NCBI RefSeq assembly: GCF_000716435.1
Contig: NZ_JNWO01000031.1
Span: 1 to 64,000, forward strand
Length of the DNA stretch: 64,000 bases
Reading direction: 5' to 3'
Source of the DNA: Streptomyces xylophagus
GTDB lineage: Bacteria > Actinomycetota > Actinomycetes > Streptomycetales > Streptomycetaceae
Below the pieces are notes generated by a model. The model was not told where the DNA came from. It was given only the letters and a program-made list of their open reading frames with translations, and ran no database searches. The translations under genes were made by a program, and so were the position numbers. Positions 17,431-24,894 of this stretch are shown piece by piece (the first letter of the stretch is position 1; the number at the start of each line of letters is the position of its first letter).

Positions 17431-18228
17431 TCACGCCAGGGCATCGGCGTCGTGCCGGATGTCCTTGCGCGAGACGGCGAGATAGCCGACGAAGCCGAGA
17501 ATGGCCACCGTCCAGGCCAGCGTGACCGGACCGAGTCCCCAGGCCAGACCGCCCCGTTGGTGACCGACGGCCATCCAGTCGGCGACGGACGCACCGAGCG
17601 GGCGGGTGAGGACGTACGCCGCCCAGAACGCGGTCACCGCGTTCAGGTTGCCCCACCGGTGTGCGACGGCCGGAACCGCGATCGCGACGCCGTACAGGAC
17701 GGCGGAGCCCAGGTAGCCGAGGCCGATCGTGGCGGTGAGGTCCCCGCAGGCCGTGCCCAGCGCGAACGTGGCGAGCACGGCGGCCCAGTAGAAGGCCTCG
17801 CGGCGCCGGGTGTGGATGCTGTGGATCGACAGGGTGCCCTCGCTGCGGTACCAGAGGACGAAGACGGCGGTCAGTACGACCATGAAGAACGGCGTCGACA
17901 GCGCGTACGGCACGCCGAGGCCGACGTGCAGGACGTCGGCGGCCATCGTGCCGAACACGCTGACCATGACGATCGCCGTCCAGTAGATCCAGGCCACGTA
18001 GCGCCGCACGGCGAACTGCACCGCCAGGGCGGCCACCAGCGCGATACCGCCGAGGCCGACGGCGGGAATCGGGCCGAACGCGTGGGCCAGGAAGTCGGAG
18101 GCCGTCTCCCCCATGCCGGTCGTCAGCACCTTGATGATCCAGAAGTAGACGGTCACCTCCGGCACCTTGCTCGCCGCGTGCCGGATGCGGCGCGAAGGCC
18201 TGTCGTGCGTGAGGTGATCAGTCGTCAT
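17431..18228 (-). CDS. COG4705-family multipass membrane protein
   Basis: A 265-residue protein with about seven to eight hydrophobic segments (IPAVGLGGIALVAALAVQFAV, YWTAIVMVSVFGTMAADVL, FFMVVLTAVFVLWYRS, ...). It has the family signatures KVPEVTVYFWIIKVLTTGMGE near the start and LGYLGSAVLYG plus GYLAVSRKDI at the end. The biochemical role is unknown. Genes of this family commonly sit beside two-component systems in Streptomyces, as here, where it converges on the kinase gene. An 11-bp-spaced direct repeat about 100 bp upstream of its start may be the binding site of the neighbouring regulator. The start ATG at 18228 has no strong ribosome-binding site. Confidence 0.85.
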   Translation of the reverse strand: MTTDHLTHDRPSRRIRHAASKVPEVTVYFWIIKVLTTGMGETASDFLAHAFGPIPAVGLGGIALVAALAVQFAVRRYVAWIYWTAIVMVSVFGTMAADVLHVGLGVPYALSTPFFMVVLTAVFVLWYRSEGTLSIHSIHTRRREAFYWAAVLATFALGTACGDLTATIGLGYLGSAVLYGVAIAVPAVAHRWGNLNAVTAFWAAYVLTRPLGASVADWMAVGHQRGGLAWGLGPVTLAWTVAILGFVGYLAVSRKDIRHDADALA

Positions 18229-18324
18229 GGCAGGCACGATGGCACGCTGTCCAAGGGTTGTCCCAGACCCCTTTGCCAGAGCTTTGGGGCTTCCGGTGCA
18301 TGAGTTTCCCGAGGCCCGTCCGAG

Positions 18325-18342
18325 CCTGAACACAACCTGAAC
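18325..18342. promoter_or_regulatory. 11-bp-spaced direct repeat, OmpR-type operator candidate
   Basis: CCTGAAC occurs at 18325-18331 and again at 18336-18342 (minus strand GTTCAGG-N4-GTTCAGG). The 11-bp period is the geometry of OmpR/PhoP-class binding sites. It lies about 100 bp upstream of the COG4705 gene, whose neighbour is an OmpR-type regulator. Confidence 0.45.
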
Positions 18343-18450
18343 GCGGCGCCCGATGCCCTGGTCAGGGGCGTGCTTCGGGTGGTACACGCGGCGCGACAGC
18401 GAAGGCCGCCGCGCCGCGTGGACGCCATTGCCGCGCCAGCCCATGAGCCA

Positions 18451-19143
18451 CTATCCAGAAGCGACGGCACGACCGGTCTGCGGCGAGATCATTCCGGCGC
18501 ACAGGTTGCGGGCGGCCAGTCCCTGCGCGATGCGCGGGATCGCCGCGACCGTGTTGGCCGGCCAGTCGTGCATGAGGATGATCTGCCCGTTGGTGAGCCT
18601 GCCCGCCGCCTGGACGATCGCGTCGGTGCTCGCGCCGTTCCAGTCCTGCGAGTCGACGTCCCAAATGATCTCCTTCAGACCGTACTTGGCCTCTACGGCC
18701 TTCACCGTCGCGTTGGTCTCGCCGTACGGCGGCCGGAACAGCTTGGGCGTGCCGCCGCCCGCGGCCGCGATGGCCTGCTGGGTCCGGGAGATCTCCGAGT
18801 CGATCGTCGCCTGGGTCTGCTGGGTGAGGTGCGGGTGGGTGTAGCTGTGGTTGCCGACCCACATACCGGCGGCGACCTCAGCCCTGACCTGTGCCGGGTA
18901 CGCGGCCGCGTACTGGCCCTCGTTGAACATCGTGGCCCGAAGTCCGTTCTGCTTCAGCGAGTTGAGCAGGGTGGGTGTGTTGCCGGACGGCCCGTCGTCG
19001 AAGGTGAGCCCGACGTAGCCGCCGCAAGTGGCGGCCTGCGCCGGGGAGTTCACGCCGACGGCGAGGGTACCCGCGGCGGCCAGGGCGACGACGGCCGGCG
19101 TGGCGACCAGGGAGCGTAACGAGAGGTGCGGTGCGGCTTTCAT
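18451..19143 (-). CDS. Secreted polysaccharide deacetylase (CE4; acetylxylan/chitin esterase type)
   Basis: A 230-residue precursor with signal peptide (RSLVATPAVVALAAAGTLAVG, ending AQA). The NodB-fold motifs are complete: TFDDGP (catalytic base and metal Asp), HSYTHPHL (metal His pair), RPPYGETN and the late motif ILMHDW. Such enzymes remove acetyl groups from xylan or chitin in a metal-dependent way. GGAGGA lies 9 nt before the ATG. The GH11 xylanase gene 38 bp upstream on the same strand makes acetylxylan the most likely substrate, with the two genes forming an operon. It resembles catalytic domains of Streptomyces acetylxylan esterases, without a separate binding module. Confidence 0.9.
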   Translation of the reverse strand: MKAAPHLSLRSLVATPAVVALAAAGTLAVGVNSPAQAATCGGYVGLTFDDGPSGNTPTLLNSLKQNGLRATMFNEGQYAAAYPAQVRAEVAAGMWVGNHSYTHPHLTQQTQATIDSEISRTQQAIAAAGGGTPKLFRPPYGETNATVKAVEAKYGLKEIIWDVDSQDWNGASTDAIVQAAGRLTNGQIILMHDWPANTVAAIPRIAQGLAARNLCAGMISPQTGRAVASG

Positions 19144-19181
19144 GTGAAGTGGTCCTCCAGCAAAGGGAGTCGGGCTGTGGG

Positions 19182-19868
19182 TCAGCTCACGGTGATGGTG
19201 GAGTTCCCGCTGCTCTGGTAGCCCTCGGTCGCGAGGATCATGTAGTAGCTGAAGCTGCCCAGCGGCATCCCGGCACGGGCCCAGGCGTCGAAGTGGTTGC
19301 CGGTGGTGATGGTGCCGCCGGTGCGCTTCGACTGCCGGACGCTCCAGTACTGGTCGAAGGTCTTCGTGCCTTCCACGGAGGGGGCGTTGTACCGCGTCGT
19401 CTTGTAGATGTCGTACGTCCCGCCGTCACTGGTGACGGTGCCCTTGTACGTGCCCGTGGGCCGGTAGGTGCCCCAGTTGTCGACGATGTAGTACTCGACG
19501 AGCGGGTTCGACGTCCAGCCGTACAGCGACAGATAGCCGTTGCCCGACGGGTTGAAGGTCCCCGAGTACGTCACGCTCCGGCGAGCGCCGGTGCTCCAGC
19601 CCTTGCCTGCCACGAAGTTGCCGGTGTTCTTCCAGGTGGTGCTGTAGTTGCCCCCGGAGTTGAGGGTCATGGAGACCGTGCCCTGGGAGTCGGTCCAGAA
19701 CGAGTAGTAGTAGCCGTTGTTGGTACCGGTCTGGTTCGTGGTGATCACGGTGGCGGCACTGGCGGTGCCGGGCAGGGTCATCGCCGCGAGGAGGGCCAGC
19801 AGCAGGGCACAGGCGCTGCCGGCCAACAGCCTGAAGCGGTTCGTGGTGCGTGCGGGTGTGGTGTCCAT
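19182..19868 (-). CDS. Secreted GH11 endo-1,4-beta-xylanase
   Basis: A 228-residue precursor. The signal peptide ([21 protein letters not shown] ... ASA) precedes a single GH11 beta-jelly-roll: [32 protein letters not shown] with the nucleophile Glu, and [16 protein letters not shown] with the acid/base Glu. It hydrolyses internal xylan bonds outside the cell and acts together with the downstream deacetylase. There is no carbohydrate-binding module. No Shine-Dalgarno precedes the ATG, and a promoter predicted from sequence would start transcription at or next to it, so translation may be leaderless. CGAA-N3-TTCG operators lie upstream. Confidence 0.95.
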   Translation of the reverse strand: MDTTPARTTNRFRLLAGSACALLLALLAAMTLPGTASAATVITTNQTGTNNGYYYSFWTDSQGTVSMTLNSGGNYSTTWKNTGNFVAGKGWSTGARRSVTYSGTFNPSGNGYLSLYGWTSNPLVEYYIVDNWGTYRPTGTYKGTVTSDGGTYDIYKTTRYNAPSVEGTKTFDQYWSVRQSKRTGGTITTGNHFDAWARAGMPLGSFSYYMILATEGYQSSGNSTITVS

Positions 19869-19876
19869 GCGGCGTC

Positions 19877-19905
19877 AGTGTTGGTACGCCCCTGTCAACT
19901 GTCAA
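19877..19905 (-). promoter_or_regulatory. Predicted xylanase promoter (leaderless start)
   Basis: On the minus strand, TTGACA (19905-19900) and AACACT (19882-19877) are 17 bp apart. The expected start site is within 1-3 nt of the xylanase ATG at 19868. A second TTGACA overlaps 7 bp downstream. Confidence 0.45.
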
Positions 19906-19923
19906 TAGTTTCGGTGCCGGGTG

Positions 19924-19934
19924 CGAAATATTCG
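19924..19934. promoter_or_regulatory. Xylanase operator copy 1
   Basis: CGAAATATTCG, a perfect CGAA-N3-TTCG dyad, lies about 20 bp upstream of the predicted -35 box of the xylanase gene. It matches the two copies at 20044-20067 in architecture. Confidence 0.5.
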
Positions 19935-20043
19935 CTGGCGCGTCAGGGCGAGCGATCATCAAGAATGCGCAGCTCACACGTCACCTTGAACGATTCACGG
20001 CCGGGGACCCCAAAGGAAGGGCGAAGTTTCAAGATCCGATGCC

Positions 20044-20067
20044 CGAATGTTTCGATCGAATGTTTCG
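20044..20067. promoter_or_regulatory. Xylanase operator copies 2 and 3
   Basis: CGAATGTTTCG occurs twice, 13 bp apart (20044-20054 and 20057-20067); the minus-strand form is CGAAACATTCG. Streptomyces xylanase genes are known to carry related GAAAC/TTTCG dyads bound by LacI- or GntR-type sugar repressors. No repressor gene is in this window. Confidence 0.5.
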
Positions 20068-20073
20068 AAGAAT

Positions 20074-21351
20074 TCACCGATCTTCCGACCGTAGTGCGGA
20101 ACGGCGGTTGCGCCACCGGGTGACCGCCCACAGGACGTTGATCCCGCCCAGGGTGATCAGCACCGCCGCCGAGTCCGCGTTGCCCGCGAGGCCGTGTTCC
20201 GGCCCCAGTCCCCGCACCGCGCGGACCAGCAACGTGACGTCGACGGGCAGCGTCACGGTGGCCATGAACGTCAGGCAGGCCACCGTGCCGACCACGAGGA
20301 CGACGCTGTAGAGGCGTACGGCTCGGCGCTCGTGCGGAGGCAGACGGGTGCTCGGGTCACCGGGACCGGAGACCCGGCCGGGGCGCAACGGTCGTAGCGC
20401 ACGCCGGAAGACGTAGCGGGCGTAGGCGAGACCGTCGCCGTAGAGATTCCGGCAGCCGGTGAGGTCCTGGAGGACGAAGTACAGGTCCGTGCGGGTGAAG
20501 ACCATGAGTTGGAACGGCAGCGGCAGCAGGGCCAGCAACAGCGCGGCAGACAGCAGGCGTTGGGTGGTCGTGGTCCCGGTGTCCGGGCCGGTGTCGGTCA
20601 GGGCGAGGGTCAGGACCAGGGTCGCGGCGACGGAGAGGTTGAGGGCGATGCCGGCGAGGTAGGCCGTCAACCGGTGGCGGCGGGGCGCGAGTTCGATGCC
20701 GCTGATGTCGGTCTGCATGACGAGGAACTGCAGCCGGGTGCCCAGCCGTATCCTCCCCGGCACGCCTGCCGCGCGGGCGGTGATCAGATGCGCCCACTCG
20801 TGGGCCAGCACCAGTGCCCACCCGGCCGCCGCGCCGCTGACGAGGACCAAGCTGCCGTGCGGACTCCACAGGAGGTCGCGATAGCCCGGCAGCAGTTCGG
20901 GGCGCCGGATCAGGGCCACCACGGCGGCCACCAGCAGCGCTCCGACGAACACGGGCAACGCCGGATGCAGGGCGAACCGGGCCTGGCGGGGGCGGAGCCA
21001 CGGCAGTGACGCGCGCGGCGGTTCACCGTCCGGAACCGGGCGGTCCCCGATCCGCGCCACGAACCCCAGCGCGGCCAGATCCCTGACGAAGTCCGTGATC
21101 TCGAACTCCTCCCCGGTCTCCGCACGCAGCAGCTCCGCCGTACGAGCCACGCTCAGCCCCGCGCCCAGCAGTTCCACCGCCCGCGCACCGGCCGTCGGGA
21201 GGGCGACGAAGGTCCGGGTGGCCATACGGCCCACGATCCACTCGTCCCGGTCACGCCGGGTCGCGAGGTCGTGCAGGAGGATGCGCGTGGACGGCTCGAT
21301 GCGGGGGTGGGCGTCCGCGTCCGAATCCGTGTCCGTGTCCGGATCGGTCAC
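20074..21351 (-). CDS. M50-type membrane zinc metalloprotease with PqqD-like N-terminus
   Basis: A 425-residue integral membrane protein. Residues about 15-105 (RIEPSTRILLHDLATR...DFVRDLAALGFVARIGD) look like a PqqD/RRE peptide-binding winged helix. Membrane segments follow (ALPVFVGALLVAAVVALI, LVLVSGAAAGWALVLAHEWAHL, AYLAGIALNLSVAATLVLTLAL, ...). HEWAH is the HExxH zinc motif, placed at the membrane boundary as in site-2-type proteases. Homologous peptide-maturation proteases act on or export ribosomal peptides. Its GTG start overlaps the ThiF-like gene stop by 4 bp, so the two are cotranslated. I infer a role in cleaving or exporting the peptide encoded at 22750. Confidence 0.8.
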   Translation of the reverse strand: MTDPDTDTDSDADAHPRIEPSTRILLHDLATRRDRDEWIVGRMATRTFVALPTAGARAVELLGAGLSVARTAELLRAETGEEFEITDFVRDLAALGFVARIGDRPVPDGEPPRASLPWLRPRQARFALHPALPVFVGALLVAAVVALIRRPELLPGYRDLLWSPHGSLVLVSGAAAGWALVLAHEWAHLITARAAGVPGRIRLGTRLQFLVMQTDISGIELAPRRHRLTAYLAGIALNLSVAATLVLTLALTDTGPDTGTTTTQRLLSAALLLALLPLPFQLMVFTRTDLYFVLQDLTGCRNLYGDGLAYARYVFRRALRPLRPGRVSGPGDPSTRLPPHERRAVRLYSVVLVVGTVACLTFMATVTLPVDVTLLVRAVRGLGPEHGLAGNADSAAVLITLGGINVLWAVTRWRNRRSALRSEDR

Positions 21352-22601
21352 GAGTGGTCCCCGGGGTTCTCAGCCGGTGCCTGTGCTAGTGCTGGTGTCC
21401 GTGCCGGTATCGCCGTCGCCGAACAAGCAGCACAGTCCCCCCGTCGCCCCGAACGCTGCATGATCGGGTCGCCCGGCACCATCAGGTTGAGGCCGAACCG
21501 GTAGCCGGGGTCGACCGGTGGGACACCGCACAGCAGCGCGATGGCCGCGTGGGCGAGCAGACCGCCGGACAGGCCCGCCGTCACCGCGTTGGCCGGATTC
21601 CACTGCATGCGGGGCGAGGCGACGTCCTCGTCCTGGCCGGGCGCGAGCCGGAGTTCGCGTCGCTCGGCCTCGGCGATGCGCAGGCACTCCCAGCACGCGC
21701 CCCGGCCGGGAGCGAAGACGCCGACACTCACCAGCGGGCCGCGATAGCCAGCCTCCGCCCACGGCATGCCCGAGTCCAGACAGACCCGGTTGGCCCATCT
21801 GCGGATCACGGCGGGCCGGTCGGCGGCCAGCAACAGCACGTCGTACGCGGGCAGTTGACCACGGCCCTCCGACCCACTCGGCACACCTTGAACACCGGAG
21901 CCGCCCTCCACCCCTGTCAGCAGCAGCGCTTCGAGATCCGTCTCCCCCCGCACCTCCCGCCGCTCCCCCGTGACCACCGTCTCCGAGTTCAGCGCCCGCA
22001 GCTCCCTCAGTGCCGCGTCGACCTTCGGCGTACCGACATCGTGTTCACGGAACAGCGTCTGCCGGTTGAGGTTGGAGAGGTCGACCACGTCCGGGTCGAC
22101 ACAGTGCAGCCGTCCCACACCGGAGGCCACCAGATCCCGTGCGGCGGCCCCACCCGTGCCGCCGACGCCGATCAGCAACACCCGGGCCCGGCGCAGCAAC
22201 ACCTGCGGTTCCCACGCGCTCGCCCTCGGCCGGAGATCCATCCAACGCAGCAGGGTCATCCCCCTGCCGTACCGCTCGCGTTCCCGCTCGGACAGTTCCG
22301 CCGGTGGGTCGGCGCCCGCGTCCTCCACGAACCCGGCGCCGGTCAGGTCCGTCATCGCCTGGACGATGTCCGGGGCGGGTAACGGGAGTTCGGGGTGGCG
22401 ACGGGACACCTCGGCGACGATCTCCTCGGCGTTCCGCGTGCCGTCCATCGTCTCGACCAGAGTCCACACCCAGCCGTCGGGATCCTTGACCTCGGAACCG
22501 ATGCCGTAGACGACGCTCCCGATCCGGATGTGGCCGTCCACCGTGCGATAGGCCCGGTGTTCCGGCTTGATCCGGGGCCGTCGCATCGCTCGTACCGTCA
22601 T
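21348..22601 (-). CDS. ThiF/MccB-like adenylating enzyme with RRE-type N-terminus
   Basis: A 417-residue E1-like enzyme. Residues 1-95 form a PqqD-like domain (HRAYRTVDGHIRIGSVVYGIG...TDLTGAGFVED). The adenylation fold follows with GVGGTGGAAARDLV (ATP loop), CVDPDVVDLSNLNRQTLF (Asp and Asn-Arg-Gln), a conserved Lys in TPKVDAA, and LLLAADRP (Asp). Two Cys pairs (CWEC and CAAC) suit the structural zinc of MoeB/MccB relatives. Such enzymes adenylate a C-terminal carboxylate or amide. MccB, which also has an N-terminal peptide clamp, modifies the C-terminal Asn of a short peptide. The neighbour peptide ends in Asn. The start ATG at 22601 has only a weak ribosome-binding site. Confidence 0.85.
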   Translation of the reverse strand: MTVRAMRRPRIKPEHRAYRTVDGHIRIGSVVYGIGSEVKDPDGWVWTLVETMDGTRNAEEIVAEVSRRHPELPLPAPDIVQAMTDLTGAGFVEDAGADPPAELSERERERYGRGMTLLRWMDLRPRASAWEPQVLLRRARVLLIGVGGTGGAAARDLVASGVGRLHCVDPDVVDLSNLNRQTLFREHDVGTPKVDAALRELRALNSETVVTGERREVRGETDLEALLLTGVEGGSGVQGVPSGSEGRGQLPAYDVLLLAADRPAVIRRWANRVCLDSGMPWAEAGYRGPLVSVGVFAPGRGACWECLRIAEAERRELRLAPGQDEDVASPRMQWNPANAVTAGLSGGLLAHAAIALLCGVPPVDPGYRFGLNLMVPGDPIMQRSGRRGDCAACSATAIPARTPALAQAPAENPGDHS

Positions 22602-22749
22602 CTTCGCGCCAATCTCGTGAGCACCGGCTCCTGCGAAACCAACAGTCGTTGACAACCGTCGTCCCGTGCGCGAACTCTGGCAAGAGCACGTCAAGACACT
22701 GCGTGGCGCGAGCCACCGCACGCCACAGCCCTCACCGGAAGGAACCGGC

Positions 22750-22824
22750 ATGGCGAACAAGATCGAGATCCGCCCGCTGGACAAGAAGGAGACCACCAGC
22801 GACAGCGGTCCCAGCGGTAACTGA
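22750..22824 (+). CDS. Candidate RiPP precursor peptide (24 aa, C-terminal Asn)
   Basis: A 24-codon gene starting MANKIEIRPLDKKE and ending SDSGPSGN, then TGA. GGAAGGAACC gives a strong ribosome-binding site 3-12 nt before the ATG. The gap to the M14 peptidase gene is 14 bp, and the peptide gene is divergent from the ThiF-like gene. A charged N-terminal half and a Ser/Gly/Pro-rich tail resemble leader and core. Ending in Asn is the hallmark of microcin C-type precursors acted on by MccB enzymes. An in-frame GTG at 22666 would add 28 residues but has no ribosome-binding site. No product of this family is known to me, so function is inferred from context. Confidence 0.65.
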   Translation: MANKIEIRPLDKKETTSDSGPSGN

Positions 22825-22838
22825 CCAGATTCGCTCCG

Positions 22839-24155
22839 ATGACCCGCTACCCCACGGTCGCGGAGGTCACCGACTCGGCGCGGCGGCTGGTCTCCCGGTA
22901 TCCCGAGGCCGGCCGGCTGCGCCGGATCGGGACGTCCCGCGCGGGCCGTCCGATCCTGCTGCTGTCCGTGGGACACGGCCCGCACCACGTCCTGGTGGTC
23001 GCGGGACCGCACCCCGACGAACCGGTCGGCGGCGCCACCGCGCTCGCGCTGGCGGAGCAGGTGGCACGCGGCCACCGGCTGACCGCGGCGACCGATCCCG
23101 CCCTCGTCACCTGGGACATCGTCCTGTGTCTCGACCCGGACGGCGCCGCCCTGAGCGAGGCCGGAACCGAGGGTCCACCGGCGACGGACCACACGCTGCG
23201 CGGCTACTACCGCACCACCTACCGCCCCATCGCGGCGGAACAACCGGAGTGGGCGCCGATCGTCGCGCACCCGCTCCCCGAGAGCCGCACCCTGTTCCAA
23301 CTGATCGACGAACTACGGCCGTTCCTCCAGTGCTCCCTGCACAGCACCGATGTGGGCGGCAGCTGGGTCCAGTTGACCCGCGACCTCCCCGAACTGGCCG
23401 CGCCTTTCCGGGCGTCCGCCGCGGAGCTGGGCATCCCGCTCCAGCACGGCACGTACGACGCCTTGTACTGGGAGAACCCCAGCCCCGCCGTCTACGTCCT
23501 GCCCCCACCGGACAGCACCGACCGTCTTGCGGCCGGATCGGAGAACATCGGGGCGTCCACCTGGTGCGCACCCCTGCGCTACGGCGGTGTCACCGCGATC
23601 GTCGAAGTCCCCATGTGGGCAAGCGACTTGGCGCAGGACCTGACCCCGCACCCGGACGCCGAACACGCCCTGCGCGACCTGGCCGACCTGGTACGCGACG
23701 GCGGCCGCAAGGTGACCGCCGTCCTCGACAAGGCACGCGGCTTTCTGCCACCGCCCCAGGACGACCCGCTCCGCCGCGTGCTGGAGTGGATGGCCGACGG
23801 CCTCTACGACATGGTCGCCGACTCCTGGACCCCCCTCGCCCGCCAGGCCGCTGCCGCCGCCGCGTCCGGCGAAGACGACCCGCACCGCCTGACGACGGCC
23901 CAGGTCTCGGCCCTGAACATCGTGGCCCGCCGCCAGCCGATCCGCGCGGCAGGCCTTCTGCTACGACTCCTGAAGGCATCGGACGACAGGGCCGCCCCGG
24001 CGCTGCACCGCGAACTCGACGAGCTGTTCACCACCTGGTGCACGGACGCCGAAGAGGCCCTGCGGGTGCGCTGGGTACCCGTCCGTCACCAGGTGGAGCA
24101 CCAGGCACGGACGGTGCTGGCCGGCGCCGAGAGCGCGCTGAAGGCACTCCGTTGA
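22839..24155 (+). CDS. M14-family zinc carboxypeptidase-like protein
   Basis: A 438-residue protein with an M14 domain in the first ~300 residues and a helical C-terminal extension. Zinc ligands are readable as HPDE (in VAGPHPDEPVGG) and a later His in CSLHSTDVGG; the catalytic Glu is in VTAIVEVPMW. There is no signal peptide, so it acts in the cytoplasm, unlike typical secreted M14 enzymes. It sits 14 bp after the candidate precursor peptide. Trimming of the peptide, or inactivation of a toxic product by the producer (a role like that of MccF in microcin C systems), are two plausible jobs. Confidence 0.8.
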   Translation: MTRYPTVAEVTDSARRLVSRYPEAGRLRRIGTSRAGRPILLLSVGHGPHHVLVVAGPHPDEPVGGATALALAEQVARGHRLTAATDPALVTWDIVLCLDPDGAALSEAGTEGPPATDHTLRGYYRTTYRPIAAEQPEWAPIVAHPLPESRTLFQLIDELRPFLQCSLHSTDVGGSWVQLTRDLPELAAPFRASAAELGIPLQHGTYDALYWENPSPAVYVLPPPDSTDRLAAGSENIGASTWCAPLRYGGVTAIVEVPMWASDLAQDLTPHPDAEHALRDLADLVRDGGRKVTAVLDKARGFLPPPQDDPLRRVLEWMADGLYDMVADSWTPLARQAAAAAASGEDDPHRLTTAQVSALNIVARRQPIRAAGLLLRLLKASDDRAAPALHRELDELFTTWCTDAEEALRVRWVPVRHQVEHQARTVLAGAESALKALR

Positions 24156-24212
24156 GCGGCTGAACAGCTGAGCGGCTGCGCTGCGGCTGTCCACGTGAGG
24201 GACCAGGGGCTC

Positions 24213-24824
24213 TCACCGCCCGCCGAGGATCGCGTCCACCCCGAACTCGAACCGCTCCTCGAACGCCCCCGGCGCGAGATGTCCGGCCACCCGGTGGAGG
24301 GCGGGATGGGTCGTCCCGGAGATCGCGCGCGCCAGGATGTCGCCCAACGGGCGCTGATCGACCGCCTGTTCCTCCTGCGTGAGACCCAGCGCGAAGTAGA
24401 CGACCGCCCACGAGGTCCACGCGGCCTCGCGGTCACCGAGCCCGCACTTCAGCAACGCTTCCACCAGGGCCTCCGCGAAGCGCAGGGTCCCCGGCTCGGC
24501 GGCGTAGGTGCCGACGACGAGCGCGGCGCCGTCGCGGTGGGACAGCAGTCCGCGGCGGAAGCGGCGGGCGAGTTCGCGGGCGCGGTCGGCGGGGTCGGCG
24601 GGCAGGTCGGTCAGCGGGATCTCGCCGATCACGGCGTCCGCCATGAGCTCGATCATGCGGGCCTTGGTCTTCACATGCCACTGCACGGTGTTGATCCGCA
24701 CCCCGAGGCGGTCGGCGACGGCTCGCGTGGTCACCGCGTCCAGGCCCTTCTCGTCGAGGAGGTCCAGCCCCGCGCGGATCACCGTGGCCGGATCCAGCCG
24801 GTCACCCTGTTGCGTCTTGGTCAC
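24213..24824 (-). CDS. TetR-family repressor
   Basis: A 203-residue regulator. The N-terminal helix-turn-helix (AGLDLLDEKGLDAVTTRAVADRLGVRINTVQWHVKTKARMIELM) is followed by a TetR-C-type ligand domain. The GTG start at 24824 lies inside a 17-bp palindrome that recurs 36 bp upstream, so autoregulation and control of the divergent FAD monooxygenase are likely. The inducer is unknown but may be a substrate of that enzyme. A predicted promoter (TGACCA, 17 bp, TAAACT) lies between the operators. Confidence 0.92.
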   Translation of the reverse strand: MTKTQQGDRLDPATVIRAGLDLLDEKGLDAVTTRAVADRLGVRINTVQWHVKTKARMIELMADAVIGEIPLTDLPADPADRARELARRFRRGLLSHRDGAALVVGTYAAEPGTLRFAEALVEALLKCGLGDREAAWTSWAVVYFALGLTQEEQAVDQRPLGDILARAISGTTHPALHRVAGHLAPGAFEERFEFGVDAILGGR

Positions 24825-24868
24825 TGACCTAGTTTACTGCACCGCGAGAGTCTTGGTCAGTGACCAAG
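24816..24868. promoter_or_regulatory. Paired TetR operators
   Basis: CTTGGTCACTGACCTAG (24816-24832, one mismatch) and the perfect palindrome CTTGGTCAGTGACCAAG (24852-24868) are centred 36 bp apart in the divergent region. The first covers the tetR start codon. Their symmetry and spacing fit two TetR dimers. Confidence 0.75.
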
Positions 24869-24894
24869 AAGCCGATCGACAAGAGGGTGATCAC

